A program made the translations under genes and the position numbers. DNA of 15,985 bases from CAVVXX01 sp052389895. Its GTDB lineage: Bacteria; Pseudomonadota; Alphaproteobacteria; Micropepsales; Micropepsaceae. The notes under the pieces were generated by a model, which saw only the letters and a list, made by a program, of their open reading frames with translations, did not search any database and was not told the origin of the DNA. Location of the stretch: positions 1-15,985 of the forward strand of contig JBQTHM010000011.1 in the NCBI GenBank assembly GCA_052389895.1, in the 5' to 3' direction. Shown in pieces: positions 6,844-15,985 of the stretch (the stretch's first letter is position 1; every line of letters starts with the position of its first letter).

Positions 6844-8376
6844 ATGCCTGCATTGAAACTCGTGCCCGCTTTGGCGCCGCTGTCGTTCTGGCGTTCCGTG
6901 AGGGAAACTAGCGATGCGGTGGAGCTCGATGCAAGGGCCTGGCCGCGCATTGATGCCGCACGCGCTGCAATAGAAAAAGTTCTGACAGAAGACCGAGTCG
7001 TCTATGGGGTTAATACCGGTTTCGGCAAACTTGCGCACACACGCATTTCCCCCGACAAGCTTCACCAGCTTCAGCGTAATCTTGTCTTAAGCCACGCGAC
7101 AGGCGTCGGGCCCGAATTGCCAAGTGACGTCGTGCGCCTCGTGCTCGCGCTTAAGGTCGCAAGCCTTGCGCGCGGCCACTCCGGCGTGCGGCGCACCGTC
7201 ATCGAATATCTCCTGCGCCTGCTTAACCACGGCGTCATCCCGGCAATTCCGGCGCAAGGATCCGTTGGCGCTTCCGGCGACCTGGCTCCGCTCGCGCATA
7301 TGTCGGCGGTCCTTATTGGGGAAGGGTTCGCCTATGCGAAGGGCCGGCGAATAGCAGCAGCGGACGCGATCAAGGAAATCGGACTTGCCCCGCTCACGCT
7401 CGAGCCCAAGGAAGGGCTCGCCCTCCTCAATGGCACGCAGGTTTCCACCGCTCTGGCGCTGGCAGGACTCTTCGATGCGGAAGCCAATCTCGAGGCCGCG
7501 CTCATTGCCGGCGCGCTGTCCACCGATGCAGTCAAGGGCAGCGACACGCCGTTCGAATCGCGCATCCAGGAGGTTCGAGGCCAGCCCGGACAAATTGAAG
7601 CAGCGAAAGTTCTGCGCGAACTCATGCGCGGCAGCGCGATCCGCCAGTCCCATTTGAATTGCGAGCGTGTGCAGGACCCCTATTCCATCCGCTGCCAGCC
7701 GCAGGTTATGGGCGCCTGTCTCGATCTGCTGGGCCACGCCGCGCACACATTCGCAATCGAGGCGAACGCCGTAACAGACAATCCGCTCATATTTTCCGAG
7801 GACGGAGCAGTCCTGTCGGGCGGCAATTTCCATGGCGAGCCCATCGCCCTGGCCGCGGATGCGCTCGCGATCGCAATCGCGGAAATCGGCGCCCTTTCCG
7901 AGCGGCGCACCGCTCTTCTCATCGATGCGAGCTTGAGCGGCTTGCCGCCATTTCTTGCGCGCGATAGCGGCGTGAATTCAGGATTCATGGTGGCCCATGT
8001 CACCGCTGCCGCGCTTGCATCCGAAAACAAATCTCTGGCACATCCGGCATCTGTGGACTCATTGCCGACCTCGGCCAATCAGGAGGATTTCGTGTCCATG
8101 GCGACGTTCGCTGCGCGGCGCCTGGAAACCATGAATCGCAATGCGGCGAACATCATCGCGATTGAACTGCTAGCGGCGAGTGAAGGAATTGGATTTCATC
8201 GCCCGCTTGCGAGTTCGCCCCTGCTCGAGCGCGCCGTCGCGCTCATCCGCGGGCGCGTCCCGGCGTTCGAAACCGACCGGTATTTTGCGCCGGCAATCAA
8301 AGAAGCAGCCGAGATGGTACGCGCCCGCGTTTTTCAACCTCTTTTGCGCGAACATCTCCGCCTCCCTTCGGCGTAG
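6844..8376 (+). CDS. hutH: Histidine ammonia-lyase (histidase)
   Basis: HutH removes ammonia from L-histidine to give trans-urocanate, the first step of histidine use as carbon and nitrogen source, in the cytoplasm as a homotetramer. The protein has 510 aa, the usual length. The tripeptide Ala143-Ser144-Gly145 in GSVGASGDLAPLAH would cyclise to the MIO electrophile. Y54 in YGVNTGFGKLA is the catalytic Tyr equivalent. The selectivity loop reads NLVLSHATG with Ser-His, as in histidases and unlike phenylalanine or tyrosine lyases. PTSANQEDFVSM carries the active-site Glu region. Other hut genes (hutU, hutI, hutG) are not in the window. A 156-base non-coding stretch follows before oppB, with no clear terminator. 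Confidence 0.95.
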   Translation: MPALKLVPALAPLSFWRSVRETSDAVELDARAWPRIDAARAAIEKVLTEDRVVYGVNTGFGKLAHTRISPDKLHQLQRNLVLSHATGVGPELPSDVVRLVLALKVASLARGHSGVRRTVIEYLLRLLNHGVIPAIPAQGSVGASGDLAPLAHMSAVLIGEGFAYAKGRRIAAADAIKEIGLAPLTLEPKEGLALLNGTQVSTALALAGLFDAEANLEAALIAGALSTDAVKGSDTPFESRIQEVRGQPGQIEAAKVLRELMRGSAIRQSHLNCERVQDPYSIRCQPQVMGACLDLLGHAAHTFAIEANAVTDNPLIFSEDGAVLSGGNFHGEPIALAADALAIAIAEIGALSERRTALLIDASLSGLPPFLARDSGVNSGFMVAHVTAAALASENKSLAHPASVDSLPTSANQEDFVSMATFAARRLETMNRNAANIIAIELLAASEGIGFHRPLASSPLLERAVALIRGRVPAFETDRYFAPAIKEAAEMVRARVFQPLLREHLRLPSA

Positions 8377-8532
8377 AATCGAATCGTTCACAAAGGGGTT
8401 CGCAAGCGAATGCCGGCCGCTGAGCGCACAAAACGCGCTCTCCGCTGTCATTGACTTCCGTTCCGCGCACGCCAAGCTTTCAAATCACGAATCACGCGCC
8501 AAGCGCTCCCGCGCGATGGAGCACGGTCTTTC

Positions 8533-9480
8533 ATGCTGTCCTATGCGATTCGACGCGTGCTGGGAGCCATACCAACTCTTCTCGTCATCATCACGCTTGC
8601 GTTTTTCATGATGCATCTCGCTCCGGGCGGGCCGTTCGACAGCGAGCGCCGCCTGCCGCCGGAAATCGAGCGCAACATCCAGGCTGCGTACGATCTCGAC
8701 AAGCCGCTCTACGAACAATATCTGATCTATCTCGGCCGGCTAATGAAGGGCGACTTCGGCCCGTCCTTCAAGAACAAGGACTTCACAGTCAGCGAGCTGA
8801 TAGCGGTCGGGTTGCCGGTCAGCATGCGTCTGGGCATTTCGGCGATGATATTGGCTGTCACCGTCGGCACGGTCCTCGGCATTGCCGCTGCACTCAATCA
8901 GAATCGCGTGGGCGACTTCACGGTGATGGCTGTCGCGATGGGCGGCATCACCATTCCCACCTTTGTCACTGCGCCGCTTCTCACGCTCGTCTTCGGCGTG
9001 TACGGCCTCCACATCTTCGGCGCGGAGATCAGACTGCCCGTTGGAGGCTGGGAAGGCGGCAGATTCGAAAACATGATCCTGCCCGTGATCGTTCTCGCCC
9101 TTCCGCAGATTGCCATCATCTCGCGGCTCATGCGCGGGAGCATGATAGAGGTGCTGCATTCCAGCTATGTGCGCACGGCGCGCGCGAAGGGCCTTTCCTG
9201 GTATCGCGTGGTCACGCGCCACGCCCTGCGCGCGGCGCTTCTACCGCTGGTGAGCTATCTGGGGCCGGCGACGGCGGACATTGTTACGGGCTCGCTTGTG
9301 GTCGAGCAGATTTTCGGACTTCCCGGTGTCGGCCGGTATTTCGTGCTGGGCGCGCTCAACCGCGATTACACGCTGGTGATGGGCGTCGTCATATTCTATG
9401 CCGCGATAATCATTTTTCTCAATCTGCTCGCGGACATTCTGTACCGCGTGCTTGATCCTCGCGTAGGGTACAACCGATGA
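8533..9480 (+). CDS. oppB: Oligopeptide ABC transporter permease OppB
   Basis: One of the two inner-membrane channel subunits of a peptide importer (315 aa). It begins with the family's typical LSYAIRRVLGAIPTLLVIITLAFFMMHLAPGGPFD pattern: a first helix followed by the APGGP motif at about residues 33-37. The ATPase-contact loop YVRTARAKGLSWYRVV lies at about 212-227, followed by the conserved VVEQIFGLPGVGRYFV. The C-terminus LYRVLDPRVGY is standard. A GGAG at 8518-8521 lies 11 bases before the ATG. It is the first gene of oppB-oppC-oppDF and overlaps oppC by ATGA. Substrate is inferred from the operon and the OppA-like binding protein downstream; dipeptide or other Dpp-type substrates are possible. 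Confidence 0.93.
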   Translation: MLSYAIRRVLGAIPTLLVIITLAFFMMHLAPGGPFDSERRLPPEIERNIQAAYDLDKPLYEQYLIYLGRLMKGDFGPSFKNKDFTVSELIAVGLPVSMRLGISAMILAVTVGTVLGIAAALNQNRVGDFTVMAVAMGGITIPTFVTAPLLTLVFGVYGLHIFGAEIRLPVGGWEGGRFENMILPVIVLALPQIAIISRLMRGSMIEVLHSSYVRTARAKGLSWYRVVTRHALRAALLPLVSYLGPATADIVTGSLVVEQIFGLPGVGRYFVLGALNRDYTLVMGVVIFYAAIIIFLNLLADILYRVLDPRVGYNR

Positions 9481-10403
9481 CGCATGCGGCCACCGCCGAC
9501 CTGATGCAGCGCTCGCAGACCATCAAGGGCCGCAGCCTTTGGGTGGATGCGCGCCGGCGGCTCATTCGCAACAAAGCCGCCGTCGTCAGCATGGTCTTGC
9601 TCGGCGTCATTACCCTCATGGCCGTATTCGCTCCTTTCCTTTCTCCGTACGCGTACGATTACCAAGACTATGCCGTGGTTTCTTGCGCACCGGAATGGTG
9701 GCACGACCCAACTGTCGTGTGTCACGCGGGTGGAAGTCATTGGTTCGGCACGGACTCGCTTGGGCGCGATCTCTTCGTTCGCACGCTATACGGCGCGCGC
9801 GTGTCGCTGGCCGTCGGCTTGACCGCAAGCCTAGTGAGCCTATTCATCGGCGTAATTTACGGTGCGACTGCGGGATTTTTCGGCGGCCGCATAGATGAAC
9901 TAATGATGCGGTTCGTTGACACGCTCTATTCCCTTCCTTTCATCTTTTTCGTGATCATCCTAATGGTCATATCCGACCGGAATTTCTTTCTGCTGTTCGT
10001 TGCGATCGGCGCTATTCAGTGGTTGACCATGGCGCGCATCGTTCGCGGCCAAACACTCTCACTCAAGGAAACGGAATTCATTGAAGCGGCACGTGCCTCT
10101 GGCGTAGGAACGTGGGGCATCATCCGCCGCCACATCATTCCAAACGTCGCCGGACCGGTAATTATCTATATGACCCTAAGCATTCCCGCCGTTGTGCTGG
10201 CGGAAAGTTTTCTTTCGTTTCTGGGTCTCGGCATTAGCGACCCGCTTACTTCGTGGGGAGTGCTCATCGCCGAAGGTGCAAACGCGATGGAAGTCGCGCC
10301 GTGGCTTCTGGTGTTTCCGGCGGTGTTTATGGCGGTGACGCTATTCTGCTTCAACTTTATAGGCGACGGTCTGCGCGACGCGCTAGACCCGAGGGACCGG
10401 TGA
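9477..10403 (+). CDS. oppC: Oligopeptide ABC transporter permease OppC
   Basis: The second channel subunit (308 aa), partner of OppB. An N-terminal cytoplasmic region (LWVDARRRLIRNKAAVVSM) precedes the first helix at about 36-58, as in the OppC_N domain. A periplasmic loop with HWFGTDSLGRDLFVR (about 89-103) is the family hallmark. The ATPase-contact loop EFIEAARASGVGTWGII lies at about 201-217 and is followed by AESFLSFLGLGISDPLTSWG. The protein ends LRDALDPRDR, the usual OppC/DppC ending. Its ATG overlaps the oppB stop (ATGA) and only one base separates its stop from the ATG of the ATPase gene, so the three are surely co-transcribed. Confidence 0.94.
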   Translation: MTHAATADLMQRSQTIKGRSLWVDARRRLIRNKAAVVSMVLLGVITLMAVFAPFLSPYAYDYQDYAVVSCAPEWWHDPTVVCHAGGSHWFGTDSLGRDLFVRTLYGARVSLAVGLTASLVSLFIGVIYGATAGFFGGRIDELMMRFVDTLYSLPFIFFVIILMVISDRNFFLLFVAIGAIQWLTMARIVRGQTLSLKETEFIEAARASGVGTWGIIRRHIIPNVAGPVIIYMTLSIPAVVLAESFLSFLGLGISDPLTSWGVLIAEGANAMEVAPWLLVFPAVFMAVTLFCFNFIGDGLRDALDPRDR

Positions 10404-10404
10404 A

Positions 10405-12223
<1,819 letters not shown>

Positions 12224-12231
<8 letters not shown>

Positions 12232-12787
12232 CGCGGCGCGCCTTAAAAATAAGATTCTGATCGTTTATCTTCAGGTTGTAGCTACCCAAAAGACCGCGCG
12301 AAATGATCACCTTGTTCCGGGATGCCGGTTTGAGAAAGCGCGCCACGCCCGTGTCGGCGTCGAGCTGGCGCCAGACCTGACCGTTATCGAGAAAGACGAT
12401 AAACTTGCCGAACGGCGTCATGGCGTATTCCGTGACGCCAGCCGTGATGCTTTCCAGGATCTCGACCTCTTCTTCGGGCGCGCGCACCTGCGCTTTTCCG
12501 AATTCTTCCGGCGTGGTGGGGCCTTCGCGCGACCCGAATACGCCACCGAAATCGAAGCCGAAGAGCGAAATCCTATCCTCTTCCGTGCGCTCAGACGGCT
12601 TCTTCATCGCCGCAACGGTTTCGCGGAGCTGGGGCGCAAGCTTGTCGAAGCAGGCGAGCCTTTCGATAGAATCCTTGGCCTCTGCGCATTGGGCCAAGAG
12701 GTTCAGCATTTCGCGCGGGGTTGCTGCCAGGGCAATAGGCGCTGCGGCAAGCATCGCCACCGCCAGAATCGTTAGGCGCAAATTCAT
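12224..12787 (-). CDS. Secreted protein of unknown function with paired cysteines
   Basis: A 187-aa protein from the ATG at 12787. I do not recognise a named family with certainty. It starts with a clear signal peptide (LRLTILAVAMLAAAPIALAA, to about 22) and should be periplasmic or membrane-attached. The mature start has QCAEAKDSIERLACFDKLA, with C34 and C46. This C-x11-C spacing around D..RL.CFD occurs in many short proteobacterial periplasmic proteins, including the VasI-like group near type VI secretion genes; no such genes are here. The C-terminal half (about 115-185) looks like a compact beta-rich domain (FGKFIVFLDNGQVWRQLDAD, then GLLGSYNLKIN). An ATG farther upstream at 12886 would hide the signal peptide, so it is rejected. 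It lies between oppDF, whose end it overlaps by 8 bases, and oppA, from which it diverges. Confidence 0.78.
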
Positions 12788-12956
12788 TTGTTGTTCATCC
12801 GGTCCTTGATGGAGTTGGTCTGGGGCCGCCGCCCGCGGATCGCCCGGATTGTATAGGCCATAGCGCGGGCCCGTGCGAGTGGCCACACGTAACGAAAATA
12901 TTCACCCTTGCGGCCCTAAACTCGGGCAATCTGGATGCAAGCGGGAGACCCCTCGC
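12788..12956. promoter_or_regulatory. Divergent intergenic region upstream of oppA
   Basis: This 169-base spacer separates the start codons of the minus-strand secreted protein and oppA, so it should hold the promoters of both. It is GC-rich with a more AT-rich stretch around 12888-12905. For oppA a GGGAG at 12943-12947 precedes the ATG by 9 bases. I see no confident -10/-35 pair or operator. The region shows that oppA is expressed from its own promoter and not by read-through from oppDF. Confidence 0.4.
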
Positions 12957-14558
12957 ATGATCCGACCCAGCATCGCCGTTCTTGTCGCGGGATTGCTATT
13001 CTTTGCCGCGGGCGGTGCCGCCGCGCAGTCCGTGCTCAAGCGCGGCAATGGCGGCGAGCCGAAAAGCCTTGATCCGCATTATACGGACCTTGTCCTGGAA
13101 TCGAACATCATCGGCGATTTGCTGGTTGGGTTGACCACAGAGGACGCAGAAGGCAACGCGATACCGGGCGCCGCCGAACGTTGGACCGTTTCCCCCGACG
13201 GCAAGACCTGGACATTTCATCTGCGTGACCATGTGTGGTCGGACAGCGTGCCCGTGACCGCGCAGGATTTTCTCTTTGCGTGGCAGCGCATCCTCAATCC
13301 CAAGATGGCTGCGCCATATGCCTATCAGCTCTGGGTGATCAAGAACGCCAAGGCCGTCAGTGAAGGCAAAGTTCCTGTGACATCGCTCGGTGCGACCGCA
13401 AGGGACGCGCGCACGCTCGTAGTCGAACTCGAACATCCGGCTCCCTACCTGCCCGAGTTGCTGACACACATTGCCGCCTACCCCGTGCCGCGACATGTGG
13501 TCGAAGCGAAGGGGAGTGCCTGGGCGCGCCCGACGAATTACGTCACGAACGGGCCCTATGTCGTCTCGGAATGGATTCCGAACGACCACGTTACTCTCAA
13601 GAAGAATCCGAAGTTCTTCGATGCAAGGAATGTGCGTATCGATGAGGTAATTTACTACCCGACAAATGACGCGGTCGCCGCGATTAAATGGATTCGCGGA
13701 GGATTGATCGATACGCAGGATCCGTTCCCCTCGCAACTAATCGACTGGCTGCGCCCGAATATGCCGCGGGCGCTGCAGATGCAGCCCTATCATTCAGTCT
13801 ATTACCTCAACTTCAACATTAGGCGGAAGCCCTTCCAGGACGCTCGTGTGCGCGAAGCGTTCAACCTTGCATTCGACCGCGAGACGCTCACGAACAAGAT
13901 TATCAGGCTGGGTGAACCGGCCGCCTACAGCATTGTCCCGCCGAAAATGGCGAACTATCCCGTCGGCGCGGCCATGGCTTTCAAGGACATGTCTTATGCC
14001 GAGCGCGTCAATCGCGCCCAAGCGCTGATGCGCGCCGCCGGTTTCGGGCCAAGGAGTCGACTGAAAATCCGTTATGCAACGACGACCAATGCGGACAGCA
14101 AACGTACCGCCGCGGCTTTCCAGTCCATGCTGCGCCAAATTTATGTGGATGCGGAAATTGTCCAATCCGAAGTGCAAGTGCACTACAAGAAGCTGGAAAT
14201 GGGCGAATTCGATCTCGCGTACGCCAACTGGGTCTCAGACTTCAATGACGCCACTAATTTCCTCGACCTGCTCCGATGCGGAAACGGGGATAACTGGGGC
14301 AACAACTATGCGCATTACTGCAACAGGGCCTATGACGCGCTCCTCGACCAAGCCAACAACCAGCCGGATCTGAAAAAGCGCGGCGCGCTATTGCGCCAGG
14401 CGGAAGATATCGCGCTTGGCGATTACGCCTGGTTGCCCATCCGCTTTGCCAATACGCTCGACATCGTGCAGCCCTATGTGAAGGGCTGGATACCCAACGC
14501 GCGCGACATAAACCGTTCGCGCTGGCTTTCCATCGAGCGCGAGACGGCCCAGCGCTAG
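12957..14558 (+). CDS. oppA: Periplasmic oligopeptide-binding protein OppA
   Basis: The solute-binding subunit (533 aa, SBP_bac_5 family) that captures peptides in the periplasm and docks on OppBC. It starts with a signal peptide (PSIAVLVAGLLFFAAGGAAAQ, cleavage near residue 22) without a lipobox Cys, so it should be soluble. The mature start GNGGEPKSLDPHYT and the following AERWTVSPDGKTWTFHLR are family signatures. TAQDFLFAWQRILNPKMAAPYAY is very close in pattern to OppA/MppA, which supports oligopeptides over other substrates. The ATG at 12957 is chosen because the signal peptide begins there and a GGGAG lies 9 bases upstream; an earlier GTG at 12873 overlaps the divergent leader. It is separated from oppBC-DF by one opposite-strand gene but very probably serves that transporter. 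Confidence 0.93.
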   Translation: MIRPSIAVLVAGLLFFAAGGAAAQSVLKRGNGGEPKSLDPHYTDLVLESNIIGDLLVGLTTEDAEGNAIPGAAERWTVSPDGKTWTFHLRDHVWSDSVPVTAQDFLFAWQRILNPKMAAPYAYQLWVIKNAKAVSEGKVPVTSLGATARDARTLVVELEHPAPYLPELLTHIAAYPVPRHVVEAKGSAWARPTNYVTNGPYVVSEWIPNDHVTLKKNPKFFDARNVRIDEVIYYPTNDAVAAIKWIRGGLIDTQDPFPSQLIDWLRPNMPRALQMQPYHSVYYLNFNIRRKPFQDARVREAFNLAFDRETLTNKIIRLGEPAAYSIVPPKMANYPVGAAMAFKDMSYAERVNRAQALMRAAGFGPRSRLKIRYATTTNADSKRTAAAFQSMLRQIYVDAEIVQSEVQVHYKKLEMGEFDLAYANWVSDFNDATNFLDLLRCGNGDNWGNNYAHYCNRAYDALLDQANNQPDLKKRGALLRQAEDIALGDYAWLPIRFANTLDIVQPYVKGWIPNARDINRSRWLSIERETAQR

Positions 14559-14601
14559 GCTTGCGTGGGGGCGTCCATCCGGGGCACTTTTGGGGAGCTG
14601 T

Positions 14602-14678
<77 letters not shown>

Positions 14679-14703
14679 GTTTTAATCGTGTGTATTCAAT
14701 TGC

Positions 14704-14886
14704 TTACAGCAATCGATCGCGTTTGTGTAATTGGTGAAGTAGCGTGCCGGTAAGCAGCCGGTAAGCAGAAACGCGGTTCTCACCGCGCAAAGAGGCGGCA
14801 ATACTGTCCCTCGTCCAGTAAACCTTTGTTCCGCGCCCGTTTTTCGTGATCTTTTGGCGTTTTTCCAGAATCTTCCTGACGCGCAC
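14704..14886 (-). CDS. Possible small basic protein next to the recombinase gene
   Basis: A short reading frame (60 aa from a GTG at 14886; the frame is open back to about 14941, right after the recombinase stop). The product is Lys/Arg-rich: VRKILEKRQKITKNGRG then VYWTRDSIAASLRGENR, a pattern that could form a small helix-turn-helix or winged helix. Serine integrases often need a small directionality factor, but nothing here proves that role. An overlapping frame with an ATG (14682-14906, 74 aa) is less protein-like. No good ribosome binding site is visible for either. It could also be a remnant of a longer gene. Confidence 0.25.
   Translation of the reverse strand: MRVRKILEKRQKITKNGRGTKVYWTRDSIAASLRGENRVSAYRLLTGTLLHQLHKRDRLL
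14747..14768 (+). repeat. Two tandem copies of CCGGTAAGCAG
   Basis: The 11-mer CCGGTAAGCAG occurs twice back to back, without mismatch (14747-14757 and 14758-14768). An inverted match of its core, TGCTTAC, lies at 14701-14707. A hairpin, CGCGG/CCGCG around TTCTCA, follows at 14772-14787. These sit in the spacer between the tRNA-Arg and the recombinase gene, where attachment or recombinase-binding sites would be expected. Confidence 0.7.
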
Positions 14887-14929
14887 CGCACTGTAAGTGT
14901 GTTCATAACCTGTTGAAATTACAGGATAA

Positions 14930-15985
14930 TCACGTTTCCATCAAAGCCACTTGACGCGAACCCCTCAGCCCCCAGAACCCTACCTGGTACGTACCCTTGT
15001 CGTCACGATTTCCTGGTCCAGGGAGGTACTGGAGGTGGATTTCCACCTCCTCTTTGCCCACTACAATCTCGTCTGTAATGGCCTGGACAATGTCCCGCTT
15101 ATCCTCCTGGGACAACTCAGGCCAACGGCTATGGAGCGCTCTGGCTTCGGCTAGCATATAGTCCCGGTTGACCTTGGCGATTCTCGCAACGTCGATTGGA
15201 ACCTGCAAATCGAGGAGTTCGGTGTGGATATGTTTTTGACGCACTTCGATCTGGTTGTATTTGAGACCGAAGCCTTCTTTCGGGATTTCACCCGCGAAAT
15301 AAAGGTTGAAGAGCTGGTCAATTTCACGCTTGACGCGCTCACGCTCTTCCGTCCGCACTTCGATCAATTTTTCTTTTTCAGTAGTCGCTTCGTCGGCGCG
15401 GTCGAGATAGGCCGCAAGATCGGTTTCCGAAAGCAGGAAGCCTTGCAGTTGTGAGTGGTAAATCGCTTCGAGGTCAGCAGCGGGAATTTTCATATTGCAT
15501 TTGTCGCAGGTGTACTTCCCAGTCTGCTTGCGGGCATACATTTTGTTGCCGCAAGTACAGCGGACTTTGCCACCAAAGAGGTGCTCGGGTCGGGGTCCTG
15601 GCATCCGGGCTGGGGATTTCTGCGCCATGAGAACGCGATTGCACTCTTCCCACAATTCTTCAGATACAATGGGCTCACAGGCCGTGAATACCCACTCATC
15701 TTCCGACTTGATTTCATGCTTTCCGTTATTGCGGCGCGTGCTGTAGTTGGCACGGTGCAGGCCCTTGGCTGTGGGGTCGCGAATAAGGTCTTCGAGCACC
15801 TTGGCCGAGTATTTCTTTCCACTCCTAGTCCGATAGCCCCGTTCGTTTAAGGCTTGTGCGACCGTTTTCTTGCGGCGGTGCTCACGGTACAGCTCGTATA
15901 TGAGCTTACGGATCGGCGCTTCTATAGGATGCGGGACGAGCTTCTTGTCTTTCCAGTGATAGCCATAAGGGGGCTTTCCTCCGAG
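14930..15985 (-). CDS. Large serine recombinase, C-terminal part (cut by window edge)
   Basis: A site-specific DNA recombinase of the large serine type. The frame is open to the right edge (at least 351 residues) and the N-terminal catalytic domain with the active Ser lies outside. Visible in order: the Recombinase domain, beginning GGKPPYGYHWKDKKLVPHP at the edge, with VAQALNERGYRTRSGKKYSA and then LIRDPTAKGLHRANY; the zinc ribbon, LFGGKVRCTCGNKMYARK with CxC and later CDKC; a long charged coiled coil (TEKEKLIEVRTEERERVKRE onwards), which in this class drives synapsis control; and a short tail ending RQVALMET. A start codon at 15799 could be mistaken for the gene start, but homology continues before it. 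Such enzymes integrate and excise phages and integrative elements. The stop faces tRNA-Arg, about 250 bases away. Confidence 0.92.
   Translation of the reverse strand, partial: LGGKPPYGYHWKDKKLVPHPIEAPIRKLIYELYREHRRKKTVAQALNERGYRTRSGKKYSAKVLEDLIRDPTAKGLHRANYSTRRNNGKHEIKSEDEWVFTACEPIVSEELWEECNRVLMAQKSPARMPGPRPEHLFGGKVRCTCGNKMYARKQTGKYTCDKCNMKIPAADLEAIYHSQLQGFLLSETDLAAYLDRADEATTEKEKLIEVRTEERERVKREIDQLFNLYFAGEIPKEGFGLKYNQIEVRQKHIHTELLDLQVPIDVARIAKVNRDYMLAEARALHSRWPELSQEDKRDIVQAITDEIVVGKEEVEIHLQYLPGPGNRDDKGTYQVGFWGLRGSRQVALMET

Larger units (their letters stand above)
14679..15985. mobile_element. Probable end of an integrated element beside tRNA-Arg
   Basis: The DNA after the tRNA-Arg is unlike the rest of the window: visibly less GC-rich, with a large serine recombinase gene whose 3' end faces the tRNA and a repeat-bearing spacer. 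This arrangement, integrase gene at the edge of an element next to a tRNA, suggests an integrative element or prophage that continues past the right edge. No attachment-site pair can be shown because the other end is outside the window, so the exact boundary is unknown. Confidence 0.55.

Noticed and set aside
8451..8496. TTGACT as a -35 box for oppB, plus tandem AATCACG at 8483-8496
   Set aside because: No matching -10 at the right distance (AAGCTT is poor) and the 7-base repeat is too short to mean much.
8451..9455. Long plus-strand open frame over oppB
   Set aside because: Its product is Arg/His/Ala-rich with no family pattern, while the oppB frame is a clear permease; it is a GC-driven shadow.

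Overview
The window looks like chromosomal DNA of an alphaproteobacterium. The coding DNA is GC-rich, the histidyl-tRNA synthetase has the alphaproteobacterial form of motif 2 (EKPGPGRYREFVQFDADTVG), and the tRNA-His beside it has A73 instead of the usual bacterial C73, which is known in a clade of Alphaproteobacteria. I cannot name the genus from sequence alone.

Layout, left to right. (1) 1-570: a Dps ferritin-like gene whose N-terminal part appears broken. The expected N-terminal residues are readable just upstream but in another frame. (2) 660-2377: a membrane M48/Ste24-type metalloprotease, overlapping by ATGA a small GFA-family zinc protein. (3) 2381-3966, minus strand: tRNA-His(GTG) followed by hisS, a tRNA next to its own synthetase. 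(4) 4084-6788: a Fe(3+)-type ABC permease (plus) and a Fe(3+)-type periplasmic binding protein (minus), converging so closely that their stop codons share a CTAG. No ATPase for this transporter is present. (5) 6844-8376: histidine ammonia-lyase (hutH), divergent from the iron-binding protein and without other hut genes. (6) 8533-14558: an oligopeptide ABC transporter, oppB-oppC-oppDF (one fused double ATPase) and oppA. A small secreted protein of unknown function lies on the opposite strand between oppDF and oppA. (7) 14602-15985: tRNA-Arg(CCT), then a short spacer with an 11-bp tandem repeat, then the C-terminal two thirds or so of a large serine recombinase on the minus strand, cut by the window edge. 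This is probably the edge of an integrated element.

Most of the window is ordinary metabolism and transport: two import systems (iron, oligopeptides), histidine breakdown, stress protection (Dps) and membrane proteolysis. I found no convincing new multi-gene system. The points most worth checking are the apparent slipped-repeat deletion in dps, the tRNA-His/HisRS pair with altered identity elements, the split and convergent iron transporter, and the tRNA-Arg/serine-recombinase junction.
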